64,000 bases of DNA, taken from assembly GCF_030378165.1 (NCBI RefSeq), contig NZ_CP119766.1, positions 5,332,001 through 5,396,000 of the forward strand, in the 5' to 3' direction. Positions 37,786-46,598 of the stretch are shown one piece after another. Every line of letters begins with the position of its first letter. Within the stretch, counting starts at the first letter, position 1. A program made the translations under genes and the position numbers. This stretch comes from Flavobacterium panacagri. Its GTDB lineage: Bacteria; Bacteroidota; Bacteroidia; Flavobacteriales; Flavobacteriaceae. Below the pieces are notes generated by a model. That model had not been told where the DNA came from, searched no databases, and saw only the letters and a list, made by a program, of their open reading frames with translations.

Positions 37786-38607
37786 TTAAAAAATTCCCAT
37801 GTTTTCTGGTTTAATGGTAAAGCCTAAACGGAGCATGCTTTTATGTTCCTGATAGTCAATCAAACTTTCTGTGTACCCCACAAACCACTGTAAAGTGAGA
37901 TAATAATTTTCATTTTTATAAGGTTTCCAATTCACTTGTGTCTGTAATGAACCATAATTGAGTAAACCGCTTCCTTTTCTAAAAAGAACATCAGCACTCC
38001 ATCTTCCTGGTTTTATTTGATAGGTTGCACTAGCTTCGCCGTAGCCCACATATTTTGTCAATCCGGGATTATCATCTTTATCCACAAAAGGAATCCATCC
38101 TCGTATTCCGACTGTCCATCTTGGCGAAATTTGCGATTTAAGTGAAAAAGCAAGCATGTTCCAAGTTCGAGAATAAATAGAATCTCTTCCATTTGATTCG
38201 TGTTCAAATGAAATTGTTCCATAAGTTAATCTTCCTCCTTTTAAATAAAACGGACGGACAATGGCAACTCCGGGATTAAAATTGATTTCAGAGAATGGTT
38301 TTGAACTGGCATAAATGTCCCAAAAAGCTTTTTGAGTGTACATTAAATAAGGAAAGAAACCACCAATCCAAGGTTTTCCTGTTAAACGCTGTTTGAAACT
38401 AATTTGATATTTGACATCAGCAGAATTTCTTGTAATTGGCTCGTTTAGTGGTACTCCTGTCAAGAAATAATTATCTCTATGAACAGAAAAACTATGTTCT
38501 TTTAAAAGTGAATCTGCCGCACGAAAATTTTTTTTCGCTTCTACAATCTGCGAATTGGCTTTAATTGAAAACAAAATGAAAAAAGGCAATAAATATTTTA
38601 AGTACAT
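37786..38607 (-). CDS. pldA: Outer-membrane phospholipase A1
   Basis: Calcium-dependent outer-membrane lipase that removes phospholipids from the outer leaflet. Signal peptide to ANSQ, then a 12-strand-type barrel. Active-site residues align with E. coli PldA with identical spacing: H136 and S138 in FEHESNGRDS and N150 in SRTWN (E. coli H142, S144, N156). 273 residues is the normal length. The upstream 38626-38641 palindrome AGCTTA-ATTA-TAAGCT may be regulatory. No partner gene nearby. Confidence 0.93.
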   Translation of the reverse strand: MYLKYLLPFFILFSIKANSQIVEAKKNFRAADSLLKEHSFSVHRDNYFLTGVPLNEPITRNSADVKYQISFKQRLTGKPWIGGFFPYLMYTQKAFWDIYASSKPFSEINFNPGVAIVRPFYLKGGRLTYGTISFEHESNGRDSIYSRTWNMLAFSLKSQISPRWTVGIRGWIPFVDKDDNPGLTKYVGYGEASATYQIKPGRWSADVLFRKGSGLLNYGSLQTQVNWKPYKNENYYLTLQWFVGYTESLIDYQEHKSMLRLGFTIKPENMGIF

Positions 38608-38710
38608 TTTTATAATTTAAGTTTGAGCTTAATTATAAGCTTTCAGACTAATGTACATATTTAAAGCGAATGTAAATTTTCTAAATTACCAATCAATTTT
38701 TATATAATTC

Positions 38711-39889
38711 CTATATTCTTTTTCTGGCGAATTTCTTTTTCCAATATAAAAGATAAACAATTCCCATTACAAAGAAGAAAATATCAATTTTAAATATTTG
38801 AGGTATTCGTTCGATAATATCACTGTAATAACTTCCTCCCAGTAAAGCACCGCAACCTATTCCAATTTCCATGGAAATATACATTGTCGCAATTGCTTTA
38901 CCTCGATGCTGCGGATTGCTTAAATCAATCGTCCATGCATTTATTGCCGGTGATAAAACCCCTGTTCCCATTCCGTAAAGTGCAGCACCAATAAGAAGCA
39001 TATTAATAGTTGTTCCTTCGCTAATTACAAATAATGCAATTGAGGTTACAATTAATCCAGCGAGAATTACATTGGTTCTTCCGTGTCTATCAGAAACTTT
39101 TCCTGCTCCAAACCTCATCATAACTGATGCAACGGTAAAAGCAGTAAAAAATATTCCTTTATTCTGTGCACCCAAATGCTCACTCCAGTCTGGAATTAAC
39201 GTTAATATTAATCCAAAAGCGGTATAAGAAAAAAACATTATAATTCCTGCTGGAAGTGCACCTCGATCAATGATATCTTTTCGGCCAATATAAAACATCG
39301 ATTTATGCAGTTTTTCTTTTGTTTCTAAAGTCTCTTTCATGTTCGCTACAATAACTATAGACAGAAAAGCGAGAAAAGAAGAACTGTAAAACATAACGTC
39401 AATTCCGTATGCATTTACAACCCAGCCTCCTAAAGCCGGTCCTAAAGCTCCTCCGATACTAAAACATAAACCATGCATTCCTAAAGCTTCTCCCCAGCGT
39501 TGCTGCGGGATAATATCTGCTACATAAGCCGAAGTTGCAGTGGGTTTAAATCCTGTTGAAAAACCATGCACTAAACGTAAAAAGAGAAAACCAGAAACCG
39601 AACTTAAAACAGGATATAAAAAACCACAGATCAAACATACCACAGAACCAACTGCCATTACAGGAACACGTCCCCATTTATCTGTCAATTTTCCACTGAA
39701 AGGGCGTGATATTCCAGCCGTAAGAGTAAAAAGAGAGATAATTAATCCCTTATACTCAGCTCCTCCCAAACTTGTTAAATAATTTGGAAGTTCTGGTATT
39801 ATCATATTAAAACTTGACGAAAACAGAAGCGAACTCAGACATAGTAAAATGAACTGAAGTGTATAAATAGATTTTGGTTGCTGTAACAT
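38711..39889 (-). CDS. Major facilitator superfamily transporter
   Basis: 392 residues with 12 predicted helices. The loop 2-3 signature GKLTDKWGRVPVM (about 65-77) and its repeat GAGKVSDRHGRTNVI in the second half are clear. Two motifs, LGMHGLCFSIGGALGPALGG (helix 5 region) and PAINAWTIDLSNPQHRGKA, suggest a drug/metabolite-type efflux carrier. Substrate unknown. Single gene, with no terminator readily seen. Confidence 0.9.
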   Translation of the reverse strand: MLQQPKSIYTLQFILLCLSSLLFSSSFNMIIPELPNYLTSLGGAEYKGLIISLFTLTAGISRPFSGKLTDKWGRVPVMAVGSVVCLICGFLYPVLSSVSGFLFLRLVHGFSTGFKPTATSAYVADIIPQQRWGEALGMHGLCFSIGGALGPALGGWVVNAYGIDVMFYSSSFLAFLSIVIVANMKETLETKEKLHKSMFYIGRKDIIDRGALPAGIIMFFSYTAFGLILTLIPDWSEHLGAQNKGIFFTAFTVASVMMRFGAGKVSDRHGRTNVILAGLIVTSIALFVISEGTTINMLLIGAALYGMGTGVLSPAINAWTIDLSNPQHRGKAIATMYISMEIGIGCGALLGGSYYSDIIERIPQIFKIDIFFFVMGIVYLLYWKKKFARKRI

Positions 39890-40011
39890 TCTAAGACTAT
39901 TCTAATAATTACTGCAAGAGGAAGTGAATATTAAATTGCAGGCTGCAAAGATACTTTTCTAATCTGATAAAATTTCTAAAATTAGCATTGAATTTATTCA
40001 AGTATTAAAAA

Positions 40012-40050
40012 ACAAAAGGGACTGCCTCAATTTTGAGACAGCCCCTTTTT
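40012..40050 (-). terminator. Strand-specific terminator of the tRNA gene
   Basis: Long hairpin with arms around GGGGCTGTCTCA / TGAGGCAGTCCC. As minus-strand RNA the two imperfect positions are G-U pairs, while as plus-strand RNA they are A-C mismatches. The minus strand continues into TTTTGTTTTTT. This is a dedicated terminator 1-2 bases past the tRNA. Confidence 0.85.
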
Positions 40051-40051
40051 G

Positions 40052-40126
40052 TGAACGCAGAAGGACTCGAACCTTCGACCGTCCCGATATAAAATCGGGG
40101 ACTCTATCCAGCTGAGCTATGCATTC
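40052..40126 (-). tRNA. tRNA with anticodon loop TTTTATA (anticodon UUA in the normal register; Arg-like body)
   Basis: A full cloverleaf of 75 bases: acceptor GAATGCA/TGCGTTC with discriminator A, D arm GCTC-AGCTGGATA-GAGT, anticodon arm CCCGA-TTTTATA-TCGGG, 6-base variable loop, T arm GAAGG-TTCGAGT-CCTTC. Conserved T8, A14, G18-G19, A21, T33, GTTC and A58 are all present; CCA is not encoded. A20 in the D loop is an arginine identity element. The anticodon would be UUA, pairing with stop codon UAA, and position 37 is T rather than a purine, which is very unusual. It starts 10 bases after a small gene on the same strand. Confidence 0.8.
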
Positions 40127-40136
40127 GGTATATTTA

Positions 40137-40589
40137 TCACATCATAAAGTACAATGCTCTCTGAAGTACTTCGAGCTGTTTTTTGGGCATTTTTGATTTT
40201 GAAAAACCTTTATTAGAGAACTTTGGAATTAAAGTTGAAGAATTTTTAAAACATAATTTCAAATCTTCAAAAATTTCCATTTTAGTTTTGGAGGCATCTA
40301 TTAAAATTAAATCTTTGATTTCTTCTATTCGAGATAAGCTGTTATAGAGATGTTTGCTAAATAAACAAACCATAAAATTTGAATTTATGGCATCTAATTC
40401 AAAAAAATCTAATAGTTCTGAATACTCATATACTACAAAAACAGAATGATCAAAACCTTTTGATTTTTTTTCATTTTGCAGTAAAAAGGATTCTTCACAG
40501 AATTCAAATTCATTTTTGAACTTTCTCTTAAACATTTTTAAAAAAATTCCTTTATTGTCACGAACTAAAACTTTTTCTTTTTTAATCAT
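40137..40589 (-). CDS. Uncharacterised receiver-like protein upstream of the tRNA
   Basis: 150 residues. The N-terminus (KEKVLVRDNKGIFLKMFKRK) and the later hydrophobic strands (FDHSVFVVYEY, NFMVCLFSKH, DLILIDAS) give the alternating pattern of a response-regulator receiver fold, but no clear phospho-Asp or partner Lys can be assigned. It may be a degenerate receiver. It ends 10 bases before the tRNA on the same strand, so the tRNA may be processed from its transcript. Confidence 0.6.
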   Translation of the reverse strand: MIKKEKVLVRDNKGIFLKMFKRKFKNEFEFCEESFLLQNEKKSKGFDHSVFVVYEYSELLDFFELDAINSNFMVCLFSKHLYNSLSRIEEIKDLILIDASKTKMEIFEDLKLCFKNSSTLIPKFSNKGFSKSKMPKKQLEVLQRALYFMM

Positions 40590-41299
40590 CTCTTAAGAAT
40601 TAGCATTTATCTTTTTTATAATAGATTATACTTCACTAACACAAAATATTCTTTTTCAAACAAGAAAATCCCTTAGCTCTAAGCATAGGGACTTTTAATG
40701 GAAGCTATACCATTTTCTTATCCAATATCTATTCATTGACAAGTGATAATTTTTATAATAAAATTATCGGTCAAAAAGCAATACCGAAAAAAGAATAACA
40801 GCAGTAATAGACCGAAAAAAATCCAGCCCGAATAAGATTTGGGAAGCCTTACAAAACGGTAAGAAGAAGGTTGAAAGTTTATTATTAATACAAAAGAATC
40901 AACAATAAATACTTTTAGATAAAGGGGCTAAAAAGAAACTTCAATTCATCAACAAACAATAGTAAAATTGATGTTTTTTTTGGGGACTTAATGTTTACAT
41001 GACTCAAGAAATGTGAATCATACAATGAGTAGTAATACCTTTTAAGAATCTTAACTCAATTCAGAAATAGAGCAATAATTATGCATGTAATATCAAAAGG
41101 GTTGAGCTCGATACTTAGTCGAGCTCTTTATGATTAATTATTAAATCGTCTAAACTTTTGTCTCTATTTAATCCAAACAGTTATAAATATCTTGTCGTAA
41201 ATAAAGAATAAATACTGCTATTCTATCTAATAAAATAGCAGGCTCATTTGATTTATTAATCAATAAGCAGTAGCATAAAATTAAAATCAGATAATAATT
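40590..41299. other. 710-base region without a gene at the export end of the polysaccharide locus
   Basis: No open frame of 60 codons and no recognisable gene remnant. It contains a hairpin near 40666-40695 (TCCCTTAGCT...AGGGA, then TTTT), a clean hairpin GAGCTCGA / TCGAGCTC (41104-41111 and 41119-41126) followed by TTTAT, and a smaller one, TGCTATT / AATAGCA (41216-41222 and 41234-41240). One of these may terminate the polysaccharide transcript. A small RNA cannot be excluded. Confidence 0.5.
41104..41130. terminator. Hairpin, possible terminator
   Basis: Perfect 8-base arms GAGCTCGA and TCGAGCTC around TACTTAG. The T-rich tail is on the plus-strand side only and is short. Function uncertain. 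Confidence 0.4.
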
Positions 41300-41503
41300 T
41301 TAAACTCCAACATTCACATTTTGTGTTTCTGCCGGACTATAATTTTTCAGTCTTTTAATTTTATCGTTCAATTTCAGAACTCGATCTAATTGTTTCTGTT
41401 GGATAGTATATTTAGTATAATATTTATACCATTCTTTTCCAATGAAAAAGGTTGTCACAGAAACTCCGGTAAGCAAACCTATTAGGTAATTAGTTATGTC
41501 CAT
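41300..41503 (-). CDS. Small single-pass membrane protein of unknown function
   Basis: 67 residues. One N-terminal membrane helix (about 5-22, NYLIGLLTGVSVTTFFIG) is followed by a basic helical stretch (KEWYKYYTKYTIQQKQLDRV) likely on the cytosolic side. It lies 57 bases downstream of the initiating transferase gene on the same strand, so it may be the last gene of the export unit. No family recognised. Confidence 0.5.
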   Translation of the reverse strand: MDITNYLIGLLTGVSVTTFFIGKEWYKYYTKYTIQQKQLDRVLKLNDKIKRLKNYSPAETQNVNVGV

Positions 41504-41560
41504 GATGTTATTAGTTTTATTAGTTTAATTTTGAGTTTATTTTTTGAGTTTATTATATTA

Positions 41561-42961
41561 TTAAAAAGCATTTTTATCTCCTTTCAGAGTTACGATAACC
41601 GTTAAGAAACAAATCTTAACATCCTTTATCAGACTCCAGCGCTGTACATATTCTATATCCGTTGTGACACGTCGTTTCATGTCTGCTACTTTTTTAGTTT
41701 CGCCTCTAAGTCCAGAGACCTGAGCAAGGCCTGTTATACCTGGTTTAACAAAATGACGAACCATAAAATTGTTAATATGGTCATTATAATCAGATGTATG
41801 CTTGATCATGTGAGGACGCGGTCCTACTACACTCATATTTCCTATCAGAACATTAAAAAATTGCGGCATTTCGTCTAAACTGGTTCGGCGGATAAATTTT
41901 CCTATTGGTGTAACTCTGCTGTCTCCTTTTTGAGCCTGTTGCGTTTCATCGCCCATATTTACATACATACTGCGAAATTTATAGCACCAAAATTCCTGGT
42001 TCTTTTTTCCTGTACGCATTTGTTTAAATAATACTGGGCCTTTACTTTGTTTCTTGATCAGAAATGCCAATAAAGGATAAAGCCAGGACAAGATGAAAAC
42101 AATAACCAAAATGCTGAATGCAAGATCAAATATCCTTTTAGCCAACCGATTATAAGCATTCTGCAAAGGTTCAAATCGAGGCTTTATAACATGAAAATTA
42201 TTTAAGTGGCTCGAATTAAAATGTTTCTTTGATATGGAAGAGAAATCGGGAACAAATTTCAATCGCATGCAATGTTTATCACCCAGTTCAAAGAAATAAT
42301 TCAAGTCTGTAATAAAATCAGGTTTCGAAACAATATACAATTCGTTTATATCGTTTCTCGATGCATCATTAATTGCTTCAGACAGTGCAAAAGTAAATTC
42401 CTCATTACTATTATATTCCACAGACGAATTCTCGTTAAGAATCCCTAAAAAATTAATGAAAAAAGAATTGCTTTCTAAATGAGAAGCCAATTCGATACTT
42501 GTTTTATTGAACCCCCAGATTGCAACTGTATACTGTTTAAAAACCCATCCTTTTATTTTCCCAATCACCAGCGTAAATAATATTCTGGATAATAGAAAAT
42601 AAGACAATAAAAAACTTAGTTGAAATAAATTTGCCTTACTTCCAAAGTTGTACAGCACATCATCCTGAAAAATGAAAATATAACTATGCCATAAAACTCT
42701 TTGTGTGAAAAAGGATCTCCAGCTATTGCGGAAAAATTCATCTAAACTAAAAAGAACGTCTACTCTATACAACTGAAAATAAGTAACTGAAAACAGCCAG
42801 CTCAAAATTGTAATTGGAATCATTTTATTGAGAAACAAACCATTCCAGCCAATATTCTCTTCAGTAGCAAAATTCAAAAATATCATTGTCCCTAAAACCA
42901 TCGCAATCATATCGGCGATAGCGCAGCACATTATGAAAGTAAATTTATGTCTGTTTCGCAT
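41561..42961 (-). CDS. Polyprenyl-phosphate sugar-1-phosphate transferase (WcaJ/WbaP type)
   Basis: Starts polysaccharide repeat synthesis by moving a hexose-1-phosphate from a UDP-sugar onto undecaprenyl phosphate. The first part has four to five hydrophobic segments and a nucleotide-binding-like middle domain. The catalytic part (about 273-466) begins with AKRIFDLAFS and a membrane hairpin. It shows KFRSM, RRTSLDEMPQ, NVLIGNMSVVGPRP and VKPGITGLAQVSG, the classical family motifs. 466 residues. It overlaps the VanZ-like gene by 17 bases. Which sugar it transfers is not readable. Confidence 0.94.
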   Translation of the reverse strand: MRNRHKFTFIMCCAIADMIAMVLGTMIFLNFATEENIGWNGLFLNKMIPITILSWLFSVTYFQLYRVDVLFSLDEFFRNSWRSFFTQRVLWHSYIFIFQDDVLYNFGSKANLFQLSFLLSYFLLSRILFTLVIGKIKGWVFKQYTVAIWGFNKTSIELASHLESNSFFINFLGILNENSSVEYNSNEEFTFALSEAINDASRNDINELYIVSKPDFITDLNYFFELGDKHCMRLKFVPDFSSISKKHFNSSHLNNFHVIKPRFEPLQNAYNRLAKRIFDLAFSILVIVFILSWLYPLLAFLIKKQSKGPVLFKQMRTGKKNQEFWCYKFRSMYVNMGDETQQAQKGDSRVTPIGKFIRRTSLDEMPQFFNVLIGNMSVVGPRPHMIKHTSDYNDHINNFMVRHFVKPGITGLAQVSGLRGETKKVADMKRRVTTDIEYVQRWSLIKDVKICFLTVIVTLKGDKNAF

Positions 42962-43361
42962 TTTTTATCTTTTTCAATAAATTGTAACCTAATGCTCCTA
43001 TTAAACTTCCCACAATTCCATAAAAAATATCCATTAAATCGGGACTTCTTCTTTGGACTAAAAACTGCCCTCCTTCGGCTACACAAACTATTACCGCTGC
43101 AATAATTATGTTTTGTACGAAATTTAATTTTTTGTTATTATTTACTTCATTTATATTATTCTGTTCTGTATAGATCTCCAATAGAAAACCTAATACTACA
43201 AAAGGAACAGCAGTACGTAAATTGTAATAATGATTACTCCAATTTAAAAGCCACCTTGGCAAATAAGTCTCAGTTGATAAACTAGGATCTGAAAGCCAAG
43301 AAAAATAAAAGACCGCACCAACGACTAAAAACAATAGTACTAGAACTATTTTATGAAACAT
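42945..43361 (-). CDS. VanZ-like membrane protein
   Basis: 138 residues with four predicted helices: N-terminal (about 2-22), a middle pair and a last one (about 110-130). The family pattern is visible in a late VAEGGQFLVQRRSPDLMDIFYGIVG-like block (quoted in part: RRSPDLMDIFYG). VanZ proteins are linked to glycopeptide tolerance, but many lie in polysaccharide loci with unknown role. The ATG at 43361 is preferred to a TTG at 43385. It lies between the kinase and transferase genes, 36 bases after the former and overlapping the latter. Confidence 0.82.
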   Translation of the reverse strand: MFHKIVLVLLFLVVGAVFYFSWLSDPSLSTETYLPRWLLNWSNHYYNLRTAVPFVVLGFLLEIYTEQNNINEVNNNKKLNFVQNIIIAAVIVCVAEGGQFLVQRRSPDLMDIFYGIVGSLIGALGYNLLKKIKNAKQT

Positions 43362-43397
43362 TATTTGTTGTTTAATTTTAGTCAATAGGTTTTCTAT

Positions 43398-45737
43398 TTA
43401 AGCTCCTTTTACAGCAATGCTTCGTTTATACCAAGGTTTCTTTACTTTTGCTTCTTGATATTGGTAACCGTAACTTACGCCATAACCATATCCGTATGCA
43501 TTTTTCATGTTTACGCCGTTTATAACAATTCCAACGTTTTTAAGCTGTTCTTTTTTAATAAAATTGCTAACCTGGACTAAATTGCTTTTGTCAGTATAAT
43601 CATATTTTACTACAAATACCGTTACATCTGCCAGATAACTAAAATTCAGTGTATCAGATACTATCTGGACTGGAGCTGTATCTAGTATTATAAAATCGTA
43701 GATTGATTTGGCCTCTTCAATTAATGCTTCGAAATTAGAATTGGTTATTAATTGAGAAGGATTTGGAGGTGCTTCACCTGCAAATAAAACATCAAGATTT
43801 TTAGAATAATTATTGTCTTTCTGCAAGAATTCTTTCCAGTCATCTGTTTTATTAGCTAAGAAATCTGAAAGTCCTAAAATGTTTCTTTTTACACTAAAAT
43901 AGTCATGCAATTGAGGGTTTCTCAAATCGACACCAATCAATAATACTTTTTTATTCAGATTACTTACTGTTATGGCATTATGAAAGGCGCAAAATGATTT
44001 TCCTTCGCCCTGAATAGATGATGTAAACAAGATTACATTTCCTTTGCTTTCTTTTTTCCTAGGCAACAAATACGATATATTGGACATTAAGGCTCGCGAC
44101 GCTTCTGCTATCATAGAACGAGAAGTTGCTGTATTGTCTAATTTATCGTTAAGACTTATTTTTGGAATATGTCCTAAAATTGGAACATCCGTAAATACTT
44201 TTTGAATATCTTCTTCATTATGTATTTTAGTGTCTAAAAACAAGCGAACATATGTGATGCCAAAAGGAAGCAATAGTCCAAACATGAAAGCTCCTAACAT
44301 AAAAACTTTTGGCTGTGGATAAATTGCTGAGTAATTAGTTTCAGGCGCATTTAACGTTTTTAGGTTTGATTCTAAAATAGCTCCATTTAAAACAGCCTCC
44401 TCTTTCTTTTGTAATAAGGCTACATAAGTTTCTTCTTTTGTAGTAAGATTACTGTTGATGTTTCCTAGTACTTTATCTTTCGTTGGAATGCTTTTTACTT
44501 TAGCTTCAGCAATACTCTGCTCAGATCTGTTGGCTCTGCTGGTTTGATTTAGGAAGTTTAAGTATCCTTCCAAGCTATTCACAATTTCCTGCTTCTGCGA
44601 CTTTAACTGCGTTATCAAACTTATATAAGCTGGATTATTGCTTTGTGCCCTTTGTAAAATCAGCTGGCTGTCCATCAATTTTGCATTATAATTTATAAGC
44701 ATTTGATTGACTGTCTTGGATTCTAAATTGTAATCTGTACCTAAAGCCTGTGTTGGACCAGCTTGTTTTATATCATTAATAGCAAAATTGGTCAATGATA
44801 TTTGTCTTTCGTTAAGCATTGAACTTTCCTTTTTCTGACTTCTATCGCTGGTTTGTTCTAAGACGTAATTTTCCATTACACCAATATCGTTGTTCTGAAG
44901 ATATCTTTCTTTTACGCTTTCAATAGAATCTTTTTCTTTGCTAAAATTTTTAATTCTCTGATTTAAATAAGAAACCGTATTCCTAAAGACTTTCTGTTTA
45001 TTGATTACAATACTTTTATCCAGCTGGTCAATAATTTCGCTCAATATTTTTCGGGAGCGGTCTGGATTTGCGCTTACATGTTTTAATTCTAAAACTCCTT
45101 TTGCGTTTGCATCAGACAAAACAACCAAAGATCCTTTTAGATTTTTTAGAGCTACACTGGTAGGTTCTAAATTTACTTTGTATTCTTTCTCAAAATAGGA
45201 AGATGGATTTTTCTTTGCTTTCGCAGATAACTGAATTTTAAATGGTAATCCGTCAACAGCTTCTTTTCCATCGTATCCCGCTATATTATAAGTTTGTTCC
45301 GATTCTGGTTCAGTTATTACAAAACCACTTTTATCTATTTTAATTTCATAAGAAACAAGTGGCAGTGAATCATTAGAAACAGTTGGTACTAATACAAAAG
45401 GAACTTCGTTTACAAAATTGTTCTTAACGGTAAATACTTTTTCATAGTAGGCATAATTTAAATTCAGACTCTTTACCACACCTAATAAAAATTCGTTGGA
45501 TGTCATTAGTCGAATTTCATCATCTAATTTATCTTCACTGCTTTTTTTATCTGTACTAATCGTAATGATCTTCGTTTGGTCTTCTTGTTTTTTGTCAATA
45601 AAGATCGTAGCTGAAGTTTCGTAGGTAGGTGGCACTATTTTAATAAAAATAAAGGCAGCTCCAACAAACACAATCAAGCTTAGCAAAAACCAAGGCCAAT
45701 ATTGAAAATACTTTAGAAATTCTTTTTTTAAATCCAT
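43398..45737 (-). CDS. Wzc/GumC-like polysaccharide co-polymerase with tyrosine autokinase domain
   Basis: Controls chain length and export. The Wzz domain begins with a membrane helix at about 14-35. A long coiled-coil periplasmic part follows (about 240-460), then a second helix (about 477-500). The BY-kinase follows, with Walker A SSIQGEGKSF (about 572-581), the A' motif GVDLRNP and FIILDTAP. The C-terminus is a tyrosine-rich tail (NAYGYGYGVSYGYQYQ), the expected autophosphorylation cluster. 779 residues. A 93-base gap separates it from wza; the VanZ-like gene follows. Confidence 0.94.
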   Translation of the reverse strand: MDLKKEFLKYFQYWPWFLLSLIVFVGAAFIFIKIVPPTYETSATIFIDKKQEDQTKIITISTDKKSSEDKLDDEIRLMTSNEFLLGVVKSLNLNYAYYEKVFTVKNNFVNEVPFVLVPTVSNDSLPLVSYEIKIDKSGFVITEPESEQTYNIAGYDGKEAVDGLPFKIQLSAKAKKNPSSYFEKEYKVNLEPTSVALKNLKGSLVVLSDANAKGVLELKHVSANPDRSRKILSEIIDQLDKSIVINKQKVFRNTVSYLNQRIKNFSKEKDSIESVKERYLQNNDIGVMENYVLEQTSDRSQKKESSMLNERQISLTNFAINDIKQAGPTQALGTDYNLESKTVNQMLINYNAKLMDSQLILQRAQSNNPAYISLITQLKSQKQEIVNSLEGYLNFLNQTSRANRSEQSIAEAKVKSIPTKDKVLGNINSNLTTKEETYVALLQKKEEAVLNGAILESNLKTLNAPETNYSAIYPQPKVFMLGAFMFGLLLPFGITYVRLFLDTKIHNEEDIQKVFTDVPILGHIPKISLNDKLDNTATSRSMIAEASRALMSNISYLLPRKKESKGNVILFTSSIQGEGKSFCAFHNAITVSNLNKKVLLIGVDLRNPQLHDYFSVKRNILGLSDFLANKTDDWKEFLQKDNNYSKNLDVLFAGEAPPNPSQLITNSNFEALIEEAKSIYDFIILDTAPVQIVSDTLNFSYLADVTVFVVKYDYTDKSNLVQVSNFIKKEQLKNVGIVINGVNMKNAYGYGYGVSYGYQYQEAKVKKPWYKRSIAVKGA

Positions 45738-45830
45738 AACTATTTAATTAATAAGATAAAATCGCATTAATAACCATGAGTATATTTTTGTAATCTAATT
45801 GGGGAATACTCTTTATATTTCGTCAATTTT

Positions 45831-46598
45831 TTAATTTGTAATTACAATAATCAGCGCCGCTAGAGAAGCCGTTATACCTAATAACTGTAATGGGTCTTTG
45901 ATTAATCCGCCGCTGTTGGCTTTCAATTTATTTGGTGTTACCACAATTACATCCCCTTGTCTGATTCTAAAATTAGGATTAGACATCCACGAAGCACTTG
46001 TTAAATCAATATGATACACCAAACGTTTTCCGTCTACTTCTCTAATTAGTTTTATATCTTTTCGAATTGCTGAGTATGTTAAATCTCCTGCTAATCCTAT
46101 TGCGTCCAAGAAACTAATTGATTCTTCTGTAAAAGCTTTAACTCCCGGAGAATTTACTTCTCCCAAAATGGTAAATTTGTTGTTAAGTACTCTAACTTGT
46201 ACAGTAGGATTTACTAAATAATTCTCGTTTATAAGACGTTCTTTTATCTTGATCTCTGCATTAGCCGGTGTTAATCCTCCTACTTTAACTTCATTTAAAA
46301 TTGGCATCATAATAGTTCCCTGCGGATTAACCAGATAACCAGACAATCGCATCATATCTACTGAAGTTTGTGCACCAGCATTACCACTTGTAATATTAAA
46401 AGGAGCCGCTACTAAAGGATTAAGATCACCTACTTCAACTCTTAAGATGTCGTTAGGCTGTATTTTTGGCGAAGTATAATTTATTGTCGAATTTGCATAA
46501 CTGTCCAAATCTTGTAAATACAACATTTGTTTCTTGGTAGTGCAAGACTCCAGCATCAATAAAGGCAATAAAATTATCAAAAGGAAAATTTTCTTCAT
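45831..46598 (-). CDS. Wza-like polysaccharide export lipoprotein
   Basis: Outer-membrane export channel component. Lipobox LESC (Cys19). Poly_export domain (about 45-140, QPNDILRVEVGDLNP), then one SLBB domain (about 145-220, NKFTILGEVNSPGV). A C-terminal hydrophobic segment (about 236-253) is typical of Bacteroidota versions. 255 residues, shorter than E. coli Wza. It heads the export unit, with a 241-base gap upstream where a promoter should lie; no exact -7 box seen. Confidence 0.93.
   Translation of the reverse strand: MKKIFLLIILLPLLMLESCTTKKQMLYLQDLDSYANSTINYTSPKIQPNDILRVEVGDLNPLVAAPFNITSGNAGAQTSVDMMRLSGYLVNPQGTIMMPILNEVKVGGLTPANAEIKIKERLINENYLVNPTVQVRVLNNKFTILGEVNSPGVKAFTEESISFLDAIGLAGDLTYSAIRKDIKLIREVDGKRLVYHIDLTSASWMSNPNFRIRQGDVIVVTPNKLKANSGGLIKDPLQLLGITASLAALIIVITN

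Noticed and set aside
40012..40050. Insertion-sequence end (GGGACTG...CAGCCCC)
   Set aside because: The sequence is self-complementary within 39 bases, has a T-run on one strand only, and there is no transposase gene or target duplication; a terminator explains it.
40590..41299. UpxY-like (NusG) antiterminator or JUMPStart element for the polysaccharide locus
   Set aside because: No frame or motif of that kind is seen, and this is the downstream, not the promoter, end of the locus.
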